Below are positions 1 through 14,180 of a stretch of DNA of 64,000 bases, piece by piece. The notes below the pieces were generated by a model. The model saw only the letters and a list, made by a program, of their open reading frames with translations. It was not told the origin of the DNA and did not search any database. Origin of the DNA: Athripsodes cinereus (taxonomy: Eukaryota > Arthropoda > Insecta > Trichoptera > Leptoceridae); the NCBI GenBank assembly GCA_947579605.1, contig OX388327.1:8729122-8793121 (forward strand), given 5' to 3'. Every line of letters starts with the position of its first letter. Position 1 is the stretch's first letter. A program made the position numbers and the translations under genes.

Positions 1-839
1 ATGTTAATTATATTATGTCTTACAGTAGGCAGATACATACTCTATTTAAGTACAAGGTACTGATTTGTAAAAGCGCAAACACTGATTGGTATATATAACT
101 ACTTATATTATACGTATTAGCTTTCTTTTATTGTTATAATAGACATTTATACGTCATAATTCACTCGATAACGCCACAAGGGTAAACAAATCGAACATTA
201 TTTTATTTTGTTTAGTATTTTTTATGAGCAAATGTAAGTGTACATAAGTAATTTTAGATCATCCCTCAAAGCACGAGCTCTGCTCAAATTTGAGGGAATC
301 TATCGATTTTTTATTCTAAATTTATAAACTTTATTATTGAAAAATGTATTTTTTCCAAAATAATAAATATATGAATTTGAATTTTCGTGTTTCTTCCATT
401 GCGGGATAAGCAGAAAGAATGCAATTACAACGCTGTTGAAATTACCACTTTCTTGGATATTTCAGGAGTTAAAGGTCTCCTTCTATCCTAAAATCTTTGT
501 CAGGGAATTTGTCTGGACATGCTCAAGATTAACTTTTAAGGTTTTGATCTATAAAACATATTTAAATTTTGAGTTAATTGGTTATAAAACGTTAAATTAG
601 AACAATGATTTTGTGGAAGTTTTTAGCTAGTTTAAAATAAGCACATCATGCTAATTTTTTTAAAATATTTTTCTTTGTTTTTTTTTCCTGCTAATATCGC
701 CTTGACCAAAAGCTGTTTTAGTCTCTGTGCAAGGTGACATTTATAAGATAATAATAATGGTTGCAATATAGATTTTTATATATAATACCTAGATGGAGTA
801 CTCGTATGTATTTTCATTGTGCCTCACTTTATCATTCAA
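1..839. other. No gene seen
   Basis: AT-rich sequence with only a short hairpin (CCCTCAAA...TTTGAGGG) at 263-296, similar to hairpins at 39530-39570 and 40497-40545. Confidence 0.6.
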
Positions 840-1071
840 TAAAGTGAGGCACCATTTTTCGGCACTTTTGACAGAACGGTTGGCGAAAATAAGTGCGGTA
901 AAACGGTAAAAACGTCGACAAGAACTTCAAAAAAGTCCAATTACGTTTATATAATTGTAAAAATGATAAATTTTTATAAAAATGCGAGAAATAGTCCGTA
1001 AAATGTAGGAAACACCACACGCTTTCGCCAACCGTTCTGTCAAAAATTCATATATTTTTTGCCTCACTTTT
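840..1071. mobile_element. MITE with long inverted repeats
   Basis: Inverted ends AAAGTGAGGC...GACAGAACGGTTGGCGAAA and TTTCGCCAACCGTTCTGTC...GCCTCACTTT. A further GCCTCACTTT just outside the left end makes an extra hairpin. No protein. Confidence 0.7.
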
Positions 1072-1179
1072 GTAAATGAGTCAGGGTTCTAGGTTTTGTA
1101 TGGAATTCTGTGGGTTGCAATAAAAATTATGACATTTAAGATGGATGGCATAACTCATCGCTGAATAGAAGATATTACA

Positions 1180-1342
1180 TTTTTTTTTTGTTTTTAAAAA
1201 AGATATATCTGGGTTTCTGTTATAAACCCAAATACAACCTTATACACCTTTCACACTAAGCTTCTAAAAGCTTGTGTCGTGAAAGGGGAGTTTGCCGGCA
1301 CCTGGTATCGAACCACGGACCCCTGGTTCACGATCTTGTTTT
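1180..1342 (-). mobile_element. tRNA-derived SINE fragment
   Basis: Closely similar to the SINE at 15672-15847: the same T-run, the GGTTCGATACC-type B-box and the GGTGTATAAGGTTGTATT body. The head beyond the B-box is missing. Confidence 0.75.
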
Positions 1343-2291
1343 AATGTTTTAAGAATCCTGCCCTTTAATCATAGAAAAAAGGTAGGACCTATTCTTATTC
1401 AAGGTCTACACGGAATGTTTATATAATGATCTTGAATTTTTTTTTATGATTATTATATATGTTTGTCTAACAAATCATTAGAAGAAAGAAATAGGTAACT
1501 TAAGTTATGTTTAAAAAAATATAGGTACTTACATTATCGGTATGAGTGAAAACGGTCCTTTGGCACTTCTTAATTTATGTATTTCTTTACGTAACAATAA
1601 TATGTTATTATCAAATCGTAATACAACAACATAATATTTTGAACACACTTGTACACACTTATCACTTTCACATCATTTTATTATCGAATAACCTTGTCCC
1701 CATAATGTTTAATTAGTTTAAAAGTTATCAATAATAATAACACATGAAACTAGAGTCAGGTATTTTAGTAATTATTCGTTGAAAAAAGTTACGGTATGTA
1801 TTTATTCAGATTGGCAACACTGAATTTCAAAAAAGTGTCAAAATCGTTCTAATCGAATGTCGTCAATAATAATGCTCGTTGTTTCGCAAATTTGAAAATT
1901 GGAATGATTTTTAAATTTTGTCACTTTATTTGATTTTGATTCAAACGATAAAAATGTTTTAAATTTCGAATGTTAGTGTTCTTATTTTGATTATTTGAAA
2001 TTTGACAGTTGTCGTTGTTGTTTTGAAATTCGAATGTATCGTTTGTGCTAGTTTCGATTGTTTGTTATTACTTTGTTTGTAATACATTCGATGCGGCTCC
2101 GTCGAGTATCGAACCGGTACTGAATGATTCCGTGATATGTTGTTGCAAGTTAACTAACACCATGTGGAGGCTTTTCTTTGAGCGATAGTAGTATTTCACA
2201 ATAAGGTGCAGTGTACAGAGGCGATACTCGGATTGGCAGCAATGTTGCACTGCTTTAGGAGTACAACTTTTTTTTATAAAAAAAATACAAC

Positions 2292-2425
2292 ATCACGAAT
2301 AAGACATCTAACGTCTACAATTTGGCGATGAGGTATGCCACTCATTCTGAATGACTCAATTCTTTGATTGTTACGGAGAGGATAAATTCATGTTTTTATA
2401 TGCAATTAGTCTGCTGGTTACTACG
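2292..2425 (+). repeat. Partial copy of the abundant short repeat
   Basis: Matches the family from GGCGATGAGGTATGCCA through AGTCTGCTGGTTAC. Other small fragments of the family are at 1130-1165, 7667-7805, 22690-22775, 34803-34870, 35887-35945, 41284-41325, 63225-63305 and 63500-63550. Confidence 0.55.
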
Positions 2426-3469
2426 TCAGTTAGATATTTAATTGAAATATTCTGTGATATCTAAAGGATAACTTAAGTCGAATGAATAGAAAGAGACAAT
2501 AATATATTATGAATAGTTTTAGTTTAGTTACTTTTTACGAAAGTCGCCTTTTTTAAATTTCGTCATGAATCCTTCAATTTTTTGAAATTATATGAGAGTA
2601 TTCGAATGTTTTAATTCACACTTTGATTAACGTACATTCGAAGTAAAATATTAAAAAATGCGAAATTTTTTTAATCGTTTTTTATCAGTACATACCTACA
2701 TACGAAATTATGTATTAGTAAAACCTATATACCTTACATCTTTAACGAATATAAAATAAATATACTGAAACAATATATCAATAGACTGTTATTGGCTATC
2801 GGCCTCTCTTTTATTCTACTAAGAAAGAGAGAGTGAAATGTAAATATAGTAATAAAATTAGATCTTTGTTTTGTTTGGATCAAATATGTGAATTTGCTAC
2901 TTACATATGCGCCAATAAAATGAAAGCCGGCCCTTTGATGCGTGTGTTCGGTAACTGTTAATTATGCATGATATAACCATAGTAATCGCTACACATCGAT
3001 AATATTGTACATTGTGTTGTTTTCACTCTCGTACCAACGGTTTACACTGCTAACCAGTTTAAATCAATACTCATCTACTGATGTGGCTTGGATTTTATTC
3101 GGTTATCAAATCCGATTATTTTCATTGAATTAAAATACGTGATAAACGGACAAAAGTATTTGTCATCTTTTTTGTTTATAAGTATAATTGTATTATTTAT
3201 GGATTAATTTAGTCTCATAGGAATTTTGGACGAATTTGTGCAAATTTTTCTATGTCCTGAAAAGGCAGTTATTCGTATGACATATAAAACATTATTATTA
3301 TTATTATTATTATAACTTTGTTTAAATTAACTTGGTACTCCATCACAGCTTTCAGCCAATGCGATGTGCTAAGAGACACGTTGTTAGTTTTTAGTTATGT
3401 TTTAGTTCTTAGTGTATGCTTTCTACCTTCAGACCATTTTCATGATTTATTCTAATTTTATTTATTCAT

Positions 3470-3600
3470 TCTTTATATTATGTTCATTGATCACAATATA
3501 TACAATTTTATAGAAAAATGAATTCAAATTATATATAATCAAAATATAGAGGGCGAGTTAATCGCAAAAGAGCGATCTCTTCCAACTAACCCGCCTTCTT
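3470..3600 (-). mobile_element. LINE 3' UTR fragment
   Basis: Same motif as 50155-50300: GAGGGCGAGTTAATCGC, then GCGATCTCTTCCAACTAACC. Confidence 0.5.
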
Positions 3601-5444
3601 AATGGCCAATTTGCATTTTCAGTATCATGTATAATTTCATCAATGAATAAACTGCATTACATACTATCCTCATACTACGTGCATATTTCAACGTTCACCC
3701 AATGCATTCTTGTTAATTTTTTGTAACTGTACTTTCGTTGCATCTAAGTACACAACATTATGTTATGATTAGAATTACATTTGATAGTAATCAGTACCTT
3801 ATAGTGCACGTGTACTTTTTGTGTGTGGGAATTAAAAAATGTTCATAACTTTCGATTGATTAAATCCACACATAAATATTTGAGTCCGTTCGTATGTATG
3901 TATGTTTGTATGTCCTTAATGGACTCTGAAATTAGGAAAGACCGAAGTAAAATAATACACTTTATACGAGGTCTTATCTCCTGGGCAGGTTTAAGGCTAA
4001 AAACATTTTAATTATCTTATATATTGATAAAGATATTACAATTTCAATGAGACCATGTCACAAAATTAGCAACAAAATATATGAAAAATATATGCAAGGT
4101 TTAGTAAATAGCAATATTCACAGTCAAACATTTTTCATTGTATTGAATTAATTTCAAAATGGATGTAACAATAAATACAACAGTTCTGAAACTAAATATC
4201 AAAGGTTTATTTTCGTAATGAAATATCGTGTTTGCTAATGATAAAAACTCTTGAATTACGTGAGTAAAAATTGCATATTTTTGACATATTGGGCTATTTT
4301 CATAATGGAAGACATTTTGAAATCATAGAAAACTATGCTGTAGAAAAAAAATTGATTTACCTATAAAATCCATAAACAATGTTAAATGATTTTTCAATGA
4401 GTGGGAACCTATTTATTTTCGCCTAATATTTTTTACATGCATGAAAGTAAAATATTCTTTAATATTAAAAGATGCAGATAGATACATCCGCTCTGGATAT
4501 CATCTCGAGCGATGCCGGGTTACATAAACTAGTATATTTAAAAAAAATGCTACTTCATAATGCAAACAGTTGCAGTAAATATTTTTTACATCGATGATAT
4601 TGATAAAGAAAGATGATAGTCTTGCAGCGTTTTTCTCAAGAGTTCAGGATGAAAATAAGTACTCTATTTAGTGATTTTGCCATAATTATTTTTTAGTTAT
4701 TTATTTTCTAAAAATATTACACACAAAAATAACATAAAAACATCATTATGGAATATATTGCCCCACTAGACCAAAATTTGTTCTGGGTCAATACTAAGAA
4801 AAATAAGAGAATTAAATAATTAGGCTTTCTATTTTGCACAACATATTTTATAACGAGTATATATTAGGCTCAGTAAGTCCATCAAGTCGAATCTCCTGGA
4901 CGAAGGACGATTTTGAATAACTATCGTTAAAAATTGTTAGAATTAATTTTTATAATGTAAAGTACTTATTTGTACTATCGTTATCGATTTCGGCAAAACT
5001 TTGCCATCTACGGGTGAAGTAATACTTTGTGATTTGTTGATGAAGGTAGTTGGCAAAGATTGCCGAAATCGACAGCGATTTTAAAAATCACGTAACGTCT
5101 CGCAACGGTTACATAGTTAATCCTTCGAAACTAAGTGAAATTGTTAAAATACGATCCAGTCATTATCTTCGTCTCAACATATATTTGTTTATAATGAAGA
5201 ACAGTTTTGAAAGGAAGGTTTTCCCTATAAATTTATTTTTATTATAATAGCGTAGAAAGAGGTGAATCTATTGGCACAAAGATCCTTGGAGTGAAAGAAG
5301 CTTGTTTCTCCCCTGTGCATTTTGGATGAACATTAAAGAATCATTGAGTGACAAAAATCTTAATTTTTAAGTGTTGACGATCGGTCGTATAAAATAAAAA
5401 AGATATTATCATAAATCCAAAGACCTAAAGCTAATTATTCATTT

Positions 5445-5702
5445 TTAGTGGATGTTACGTAAGATCTTTTCTAATGACCTCATCAATGATCCTAATCGAT
5501 CATTAAGTTGTTCATTAGGTATGACTCTATTTTGCAATAGCTCACTGCATTCAGTCTTATTGTCGTCAACTTTGGAAACTTGCATTTTTTGTACTTCGAC
5601 CCTCGTTAGGTTAACTTTGGAGTTAAGCATTAAACTAAGTAGGTGCTTAACAAACATTAGGTATTGTACAGTGTTAGATAATATTTTAGGTAATTTTGCC
5701 AC
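5445..5702 (-). other. Unassigned open frame, doubtful coding
   Basis: An 85-codon minus-strand frame opening at a GTG, with a hydrophilic sequence (NKTECSELLQNRVIPNEQL) and no recognised domain. The opposite strand is also open here, so coding is uncertain. Confidence 0.2.
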
Positions 5703-5844
5703 TTATTTTTTTCTTATGTAACGAATTTATTCTTTTACAAGGTCTTGCTTAAATCTATCAATCATCAATATTTATTATTATTTAATTTGAAACTTTGACC
5801 TGTTGCATCAAAATTTATACGATAATTTGTATATCGACACAATC

Positions 5845-5925
5845 ACGACACAAGCTTTTAGCTTACTGTGAAAGGTGTATAAGGTTGTATTAAAAAAAAA
5901 TTCAATCTAAACCCTGACGGCATAT
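5845..5925 (+). mobile_element. SINE 3' fragment
   Basis: Contains the SINE body (ACACAAGCTTTTAGCTTA, then GTGAAAGGTGTATAAGG) in plus orientation followed by an A-run. The head is absent. Confidence 0.65.
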
Positions 5926-6000
5926 TATCGTACCTACAAGTGGGATTCCCAGTAAACTGACTGCAACTGTAATAAGTATGCAAATCGTCATTTTCGTGTA

Positions 6001-6268
6001 ATCCCGTGGAGCACCCGGTAAATAATTGGTCTCCCACTCTTCTGCGTAAGTTTTCGAGTGTCCTGTAAAAGGCAGGTGTTCGAAAAAATTGAGACTTTTA
6101 CATCTTAAATTCAGCGATGAGGTTTGCCACCCATCCTGAATGTCTTGATTTTATATTGGCACGGAGAGAACAGTTTTTATGTTTCTTACATGCAGCTGAT
6201 CTGCTGGCTGCCCCACTTGTGGGATGTGCCGTGATGGTATAATATAAAAATAATAATAATAATAATTG
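6001..6268 (+). repeat. Full-length copy of an abundant short interspersed repeat with microsatellite tail
   Basis: Starts ATCCCGTGGAGCACCCGG, contains TTCAGCGATGAGG and CACCCATCCTGAATGTC, and ends CCGTGATGGTATA followed by (ATA)n. No clear Pol III box is visible, so the class is unresolved (SINE-like). Confidence 0.75.
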
Positions 6269-6437
6269 AGACATTCAGGATAGGCAGGTATCATACCTCA
6301 TCATTGTAGATCGAAGGTGTTATTATATACCAAGTTGGTTTAAAAGATTTCCACGCTGATGGTTTTAGCCGCCCGTGATTCAAACCGGTCCAATGGCCCC
6401 CTCGTGAGGACATTTTTGGTTTGAATGTGCGGATAAT

Positions 6438-7333
6438 AAGAGTCTACGACTGCTGGGATATCCGGGTGTGTGATGGTCCCTCATCAATATCATATTATTC
6501 CATATTAGTTAAGTGAGTCAACGACTCTTAAGGTATCCGCATGTGAGGTGGGTCTCTCTTCAATATCATATTATTCCATATTAGTTAAGTGAGTCAACGA
6601 CTCTTAAGGTATCCGCATGTGAGGTGGGTCTCTCTTCAATATCATATTATTCCATATTAGTTAAGTGAGACAACGACTCTTAAGGTATCCGCATGTGAGA
6701 TGGGTCTCTCTTCAATATCATATTATTCCATATTAGTTAAGTGAGTCAACGACTCTTAAGGTATCCGCATGTGAGGTGGGTCTCTCTTCAATATCATATT
6801 ATTCCATATTAGTTAAGTGAGACAACGACTCTTAAGGTATCCGCATGTGAGATGGGTCTCTCTTCAATATCATATTATTCCATATTAGTTAAGTGAGTCA
6901 ACGACTCTTAAGGTATCCGCATGTGAGGTGGGTCTCTCTTCAATATCATATTACTCCATATTAGTTAAGTGAGTCAACGACTCTTAAGGTATCCGCATGT
7001 GAGGTGGGTCTCTCTTCAATATCATAATATTCCATATTAGTTAAGTGAGTCAACGACTCTTAAGGTATCCGCATGCGAGGTGGGTCTCTCTTCAATATCA
7101 TATTATTCCATATTAGTTAAGTGAGTCAACGACTCTTAAGGTATCCGCATGTGAGGTGGGTCTCTCTTCAATATCATATTATTCCATATTAGTTAAGTGA
7201 GTCAACGACTCTTAAGGTATCCGCATGTGAGATGGGTCTCTCTTCAATATCATATTATTCCATATTAGTTAAGTGAGTCAACGACTCTTAAGGTATCCGC
7301 ATGTGAGGTGGGTCTCTCTTCAATATCATATTA
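6438..7333. repeat. 76-bp tandem repeat, about 11 full copies plus one degenerate
   Basis: The string ACGACTCTTA recurs exactly every 76 bp from 6521 to 7281. Each unit carries the mini-hairpin GAGTC-AAC-GACTC. Units differ at a few sites (GAGACAA versus GAGTCAA; GAGATGGG versus GAGGTGGG), and the alternation in copies 2-5 suggests later duplication of two-unit blocks. The array sits between two oppositely oriented copies of the common short repeat at 6001-6268 and 7338-7485. Confidence 0.95.
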
Positions 7334-7337
7334 TTTT

Positions 7338-7485
7338 TTATTATACCATCACGGCACGTCCCACAAGTGGGGTAGCCAGCAGACCAGCTGCATATAAAAC
7401 ATGCAAGCTGTCTTCTCCGTGCCAACATAAAATCAAGACATGGGTGGCAAACCTCATCGCCGAATTTAAGATGTAAAATGTCTTA
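7338..7485 (-). repeat. Inverted 3' part of the abundant short repeat
   Basis: Begins at the TATACCATCACGGCA end and runs back to the GCGATGAGG-complement motif. It is the mirror image of the copy at 6001-6268 and closes the tandem array. Confidence 0.75.
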
Positions 7486-8506
7486 TTTTTTCGAATATCA
7501 TAGTTTATTGCTTGATTATTAATGCTTGTTAAAAATTTATACATGAAACATTTTTATGTTAATTGATACATTAAACAACATAAAATTATGTAATAAAAGT
7601 AGGTCAGTAAATTCTTGTAGACGAAGTTTTCGGAAAATAATAATTATGTCTCTTACCCTTTTCTTATTCGAGTGTCCTGTAAAAAACTAGTACCTATCCG
7701 TGAAACATCACACAAAGACATTTAACATATTCAATTCAGCAATGAGATACACCACACGTCCTGAATGTCTCAGCTTCTATTGACACAGAGAGGACACTTT
7801 GCGTGTTTATTTATTTATTTATTTATTCTACAGAGACACACACAGAGAGTTGACAAAACATTAATAAAACAAGAAAAAAGACACATTGATCCGGCCAGGC
7901 CAACCCCCCAATTAAGCGTGTCTACATCATGCACGTTCAAACGTGTTTATTACATGTTGTTATTATATTGGTCACCCTATTTGTTAGAGATATCTTGATG
8001 CGTCTAAAATTCTAAATAATATTATTGTTAATTAACGTAAATAATATACATCAGCGACATCTATGTAATGTTCTTCAAACCTCTGATCACATAAGCTCAT
8101 TAACCTAATACTTCCACGCGTCTTCAATAGATGTCAGTCTGTAGATATTTTAAATAATACTTGTTTACTTTGTACCTACACAATTAATACTATGTTGAAA
8201 TAAAATTCTGATTGAGGGAATGTTATCTCTTAGTTTCTAAATTTAGCATTCGTGTAATTCAACTAAATGTTTAACAAAGTAAATACTGTAACAAGTAGAT
8301 AAATATACTCTATTCTCACGCCTCACTGTAACTCATGTGGGGTAGGCAGAAAGGACGGAAAGCCATTTTTTGTATTTAAATGGCAATATAGTAATTTTAT
8401 TTTAAACAGAATACATATTTTACTTATATTATTATAATCATCACATGCTTAAAAAATATTAGTTTTTATTATTCTTTTTTCCTTTAGCTTTCGTTCCAGA
8501 AACAAA

Positions 8507-8600
8507 TATATATATAATGAGTTACAATCCGTTGGATTGGTCTGCAACGACTTTGGTTTTTCTTCTCCATTCGTCTCTATTCTCAGCCAGTCTAATAACG
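8507..8600 (-). mobile_element. LINE 3' fragment, relative of 50518-50917
   Basis: On the minus strand it encodes the ENRDEWRRKTK and ADQSN tail of the same LINE family. Confidence 0.65.
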
Positions 8601-8639
8601 CAATATTATTATTTTCGTTATATTATGTAGGTAGGTACA

Positions 8640-8800
8640 TAAATTTGGGGTAATTGGAAGAGATCGCGCCTTTGCTATGAACTCGCCCTCTGTATATTGA
8701 TTGTATTTAATTAGGACGCATTTCTCTACAAAATTGTATATGTTGTGATCATGTACTGTAAAGAATGAATAAATAACTTTGTAACTCTTATCTTTTTTCT
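8640..8800 (+). mobile_element. LINE 3' UTR fragment
   Basis: GGAAGAGATCGC...GAACTCGCCCTCTG followed by an AT-rich end with GAATGAATAAATAA. It is the plus-strand form of the motif at 50155-50300. Confidence 0.5.
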
Positions 8801-8817
8801 GTATTACTATCTATACT

Positions 8818-9030
8818 ATACTATACCCTCACGCCGTGTCCCAAGTGGAGTAGGTAGAGAGAACAGAACGCCAAACAGATGTATCTTTACACACTTCCTT
8901 CGCTTAACTCGGACGCCCGCGTTTCCTCGCACCCTTTCTTACAAACAAGTATATCCTCTTTGTCATTCTTACCTCGTTCATTCGTTCAACATGTCCAAAC
9001 CACCGTAGTTTATTCACGCGCATTTTCCTG
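8818..9030 (-). mobile_element. LINE 3' fragment with internal deletion
   Basis: Same family as 54900-55344, but the stretch covering the middle of that tail is missing after CCTTCGCTTAACTCG. Confidence 0.65.
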
Positions 9031-9523
9031 TAGTAATATTTATTATTAATACTATTATTACTTTTACGACTTTAAAACAGGTTTGAAAGGATTTGATAAA
9101 AAACATTGATTCAATATTCATTAATTTTTTATTTTCCTTTGTTTCAGGTAAGACTCCTACATTTTGGTAAGACTTCTACTTCTACATTCGAGATAGCTAT
9201 GGGAAACATTCCTGGATAACTAATGTAAAGGATTTTAGTTAATATTTCAACCGCAACTTCCATCAACAAATCAAGAGAGTCCATCAGATACAAGACCTTA
9301 TACTTTTATGATAGAGCCTTCGGCGTTGCAAGACCTGTGATGTGGAGTAGACTGTTTGCCGATCTGTAGTGCCAGAAAAACATAACTTATTTTAGAGGTA
9401 AAATGAAAGCCTCCCTTTTCACAGTCACCCATGAGAGTGTCGAAGGATCATAAAACAATGCCAGAAGATAGAATCATTCAACGTTTTCATGACGGTTAAG
9501 AAAAGGCTTTAAAATATAGATAA

Positions 9524-10063
9524 TGGGGTGTTCACATTTGGCGAATATCGCCAGGCGAATTTCAAAATATATCGCCAGGCGAAAAAACAAAATTCGCCGG
9601 ACATCCATTGATCGTCACACCTGTTCACACAGTCCACCGATATAGAAACGATCTATCAGATGCGCTATGATTTTGACACTGTTTTCAAAATGGCGGACGT
9701 CGAGATGGAGATCGCGAAGTGTTTATTTTTAGTCGAAAATGTTATAGTAGAGGTTATAAGGCGCCTTTTCATTAAGGAAACAAACGCCACAAACCAACAA
9801 CAAAGATAACAGCTGTCACGAAGCGGGAAACATTATAAAATTTATAGGTTATAAAGTTTTTACCATAGATACGAACGCCGCGTACATCTGCGCATGCGCG
9901 AATCGTTCAATCTGACGAAAAAGTTGGAAGGTGGTCAACTCGAGACGATATCGTTTCTACTGGTTTTTATCGTTTCAGACTAGCTGTCATTTTGTTCAAA
10001 CGGTTCAAATGGCTGGCGATATTTTGGTGCCCTGGCGATATTCGCCAAAGTGAGAACACCACA
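9524..10063. mobile_element. 540-bp MITE, probably PIF/Harbinger-like (TAA target duplication)
   Basis: Imperfect terminal inverted repeats of about 32 bp (TGGGGTGTTCAC... and TGTGGTGTTCTC...), both leading into TTTGGCGAATATCGCCAGG. A 3-bp TAA flanks both ends (9521-9523, 10064-10066). No coding capacity. TAA duplications and G-rich ends fit PIF/Harbinger; the assignment is inference. Confidence 0.7.
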
Positions 10064-10196
10064 TAATGGACGGTGCTTGATGATCAATAGTATGTAAACA
10101 TCTTCAGTGTTACGATTTATCTATAATAGTTACACATAATATTTATTATTCATAAATATTCTATATTTTCAAGTGTAACTTTGTGGAAATACATTA

Positions 10197-10338
10197 TAAA
10201 AGATAATATTTAAATTAAAACACTGTTTAATTCCACTATGAGATTGCTTTAATTTAAACGTTTTAATTAAAAAAAAATTAATTAAAGCAATCTCATAGTG
10301 GAATTAAACAGTGTTTTAATTTAAATATTATCTTTTAT
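10197..10338. repeat. Near-perfect palindrome (fold-back element), 3' of GMC-1
   Basis: Arms of about 57 bp (from AAAAGATAATATTTAAATT through CACTATGAGATTGC) are inverted around a short AT-rich centre at 10255-10279. It ends 340 bp downstream of the GMC-1 stop and brings the nearest minus-strand AATAAA-like string. Confidence 0.8.
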
Positions 10339-10677
10339 TATTCATAGTTTATTACCATGTTTCCTATTAGAGTTACATTACACAAACTTATGATATATCA
10401 ATTTCATCTAGTAGGTATATTGAACACTTAATATTTTTCTTAAAACTCGATTTTCTGTTGACAAATCCTTCGAGTACCTACTGGTATATCTAGTTTCGAA
10501 ACCTCGGCACACACTTAAATCACTATTTTTTAGCTTAACGTCTTCTAGCAGTATTAAAAACCTGATGTTATTAGTTTGCAGACTTCCCTATTTGTGGGAT
10601 GTGCCGCGATGATTATATAAATATATTGATATAACCTTGTAAATTGTTTTGCCTCGTTGTCTGAAGCATAAATCTGT

Positions 10678-12948
<2,271 letters not shown>

Positions 12949-14070
12949 TTTAATTTATCTGTAATGAAAATAATAATTAAAAACTAGGCAATTTATTTAG
13001 CACCGTTTTGTTATATGAACCATAGACTTTTTTTTAATTATTGTTAACACTCAATTTTAATACATAATATATTGATATTATAATTGAAATTTATATATTT
13101 TATCACTATTATTATAAAATTTCGAATGCACTTGTAAGAATTATTGAATTTTAACCATTAAAATTTAGTGGTATAAATTTAACACTGTTTAGAATTTAAA
13201 TAAAGAATAATAATATTTACAGCACTTCCCAGGAAAAACAATGAATTTTGAAGTGTAGATACCTTTGAAGTGTCTAATTAATTTAAAATTGTATAGAATC
13301 TATAGGGTTCTGGCAGTTACTAAGGCGCCGTCTTTCGAAAGTAAGAATATGAATGCAGTTTTATCAAAAATGTGAATCAAAAGGTGATTACTCGTATTGT
13401 GGTATTTTAATAATAACTGTTCGCCATCGCATTCAACGAAGATCTCTAATCTATGTAACCCGGGAGAGACATGGTCCTAGCTGGATCATATTTTGAGGAT
13501 TTCCAGTCATATTTAGCCAAAACGGGCGCTGTCTTTACGTTCACAAAGTTTTCAATGGCCTACATAACCATCCTACACAACACACAGTTTATCAGACAGC
13601 ACATGAGGGCACATAAGAATGTCGTGAAAAGAAATGAGTTTAGTTTGCTGAATGGAAGAGTCTAGTTTTTGCCCTGTTCTCCCGGGAGGAACGTTAAAGG
13701 GCACTCAGTTTAGATTAGAATAGTGAATTTATTAGACAAAAAAATAATATACTAACGCTAACTGATCGCTTTGTTCGTGACTGGTCAGTTCGGCGATAAA
13801 TTAAAAATTACAATGTTATTTTTAGTTGATATATTAATTTTGTTTTTCTTTGATTACTAAAATAATATTAAACACAAACAAGTCAATTAAAAGATAACAT
13901 TATGTGTCGAGTAACATTTTCCTTATTTTATTTTTCTACTTCAATTATTTCAATCTACCAATCTATATAGTTGATATTTTCAGCCGACGTTACTTGGTGG
14001 AAATTCATGTTGAATTAATAATAAATAAAACACTTATTTATAGTATATCCACAGTGACTTTTTACTGGAC

Positions 14071-14111
14071 GCGAGCCGGCTTTCAAGAGCTTCTGCTCTC
14101 ATCATCAGGCT
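14071..14111 (-). ncRNA. Hammerhead ribozyme motif, left arm of the same palindromic element
   Basis: The minus-strand reading has the same order: CTGATGA (14102-14108), stem II, GAAA, GCCGGC, TC. It differs from the right arm only in the stem II loop. Confidence 0.65.
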
Positions 14112-14135
14112 AGCGAAAAGGTTTTTTTTTTCGCT

Positions 14136-14180
14136 AGCCTGATGATGAGAGCGGAAGCTCTTGAAAGCCGGCTCGCGTCC
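14136..14180 (+). ncRNA. Hammerhead ribozyme motif, right arm of a palindromic element
   Basis: Core CTGATGA at 14139-14145, a stem II hairpin (GAGAGC GGAA GCTCTT), GAAA at 14163-14166, palindrome GCCGGC, then TC and GCG. Stem I pairing is short (two or three pairs). A mirror-image copy lies at 14071-14111. Confidence 0.65.

Larger units (their letters stand above)
1346..5840. other. Gene-poor AT-rich region
   Basis: No recognisable gene. It holds repeat fragments (2292-2425, 3470-3600), an imperfect inverted repeat at 4981-5080 and a possible isolated exon-like open stretch at 1546-1690 (-). Confidence 0.55.

Noticed and set aside
832..1020. 62-codon minus-strand ORF
   Set aside because: It is contained in a MITE with long inverted repeats and has no protein-like signal.
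6438..7333. CRISPR array
   Set aside because: The repeats are a continuous 76-bp tandem unit without distinct spacers, in a eukaryotic genome.
7273..7476. Small proteins in the common short repeat (also 54229-54456 and 58699-58884)
   Set aside because: The frames arise from the same interspersed repeat in different orientations and are not conserved as proteins.
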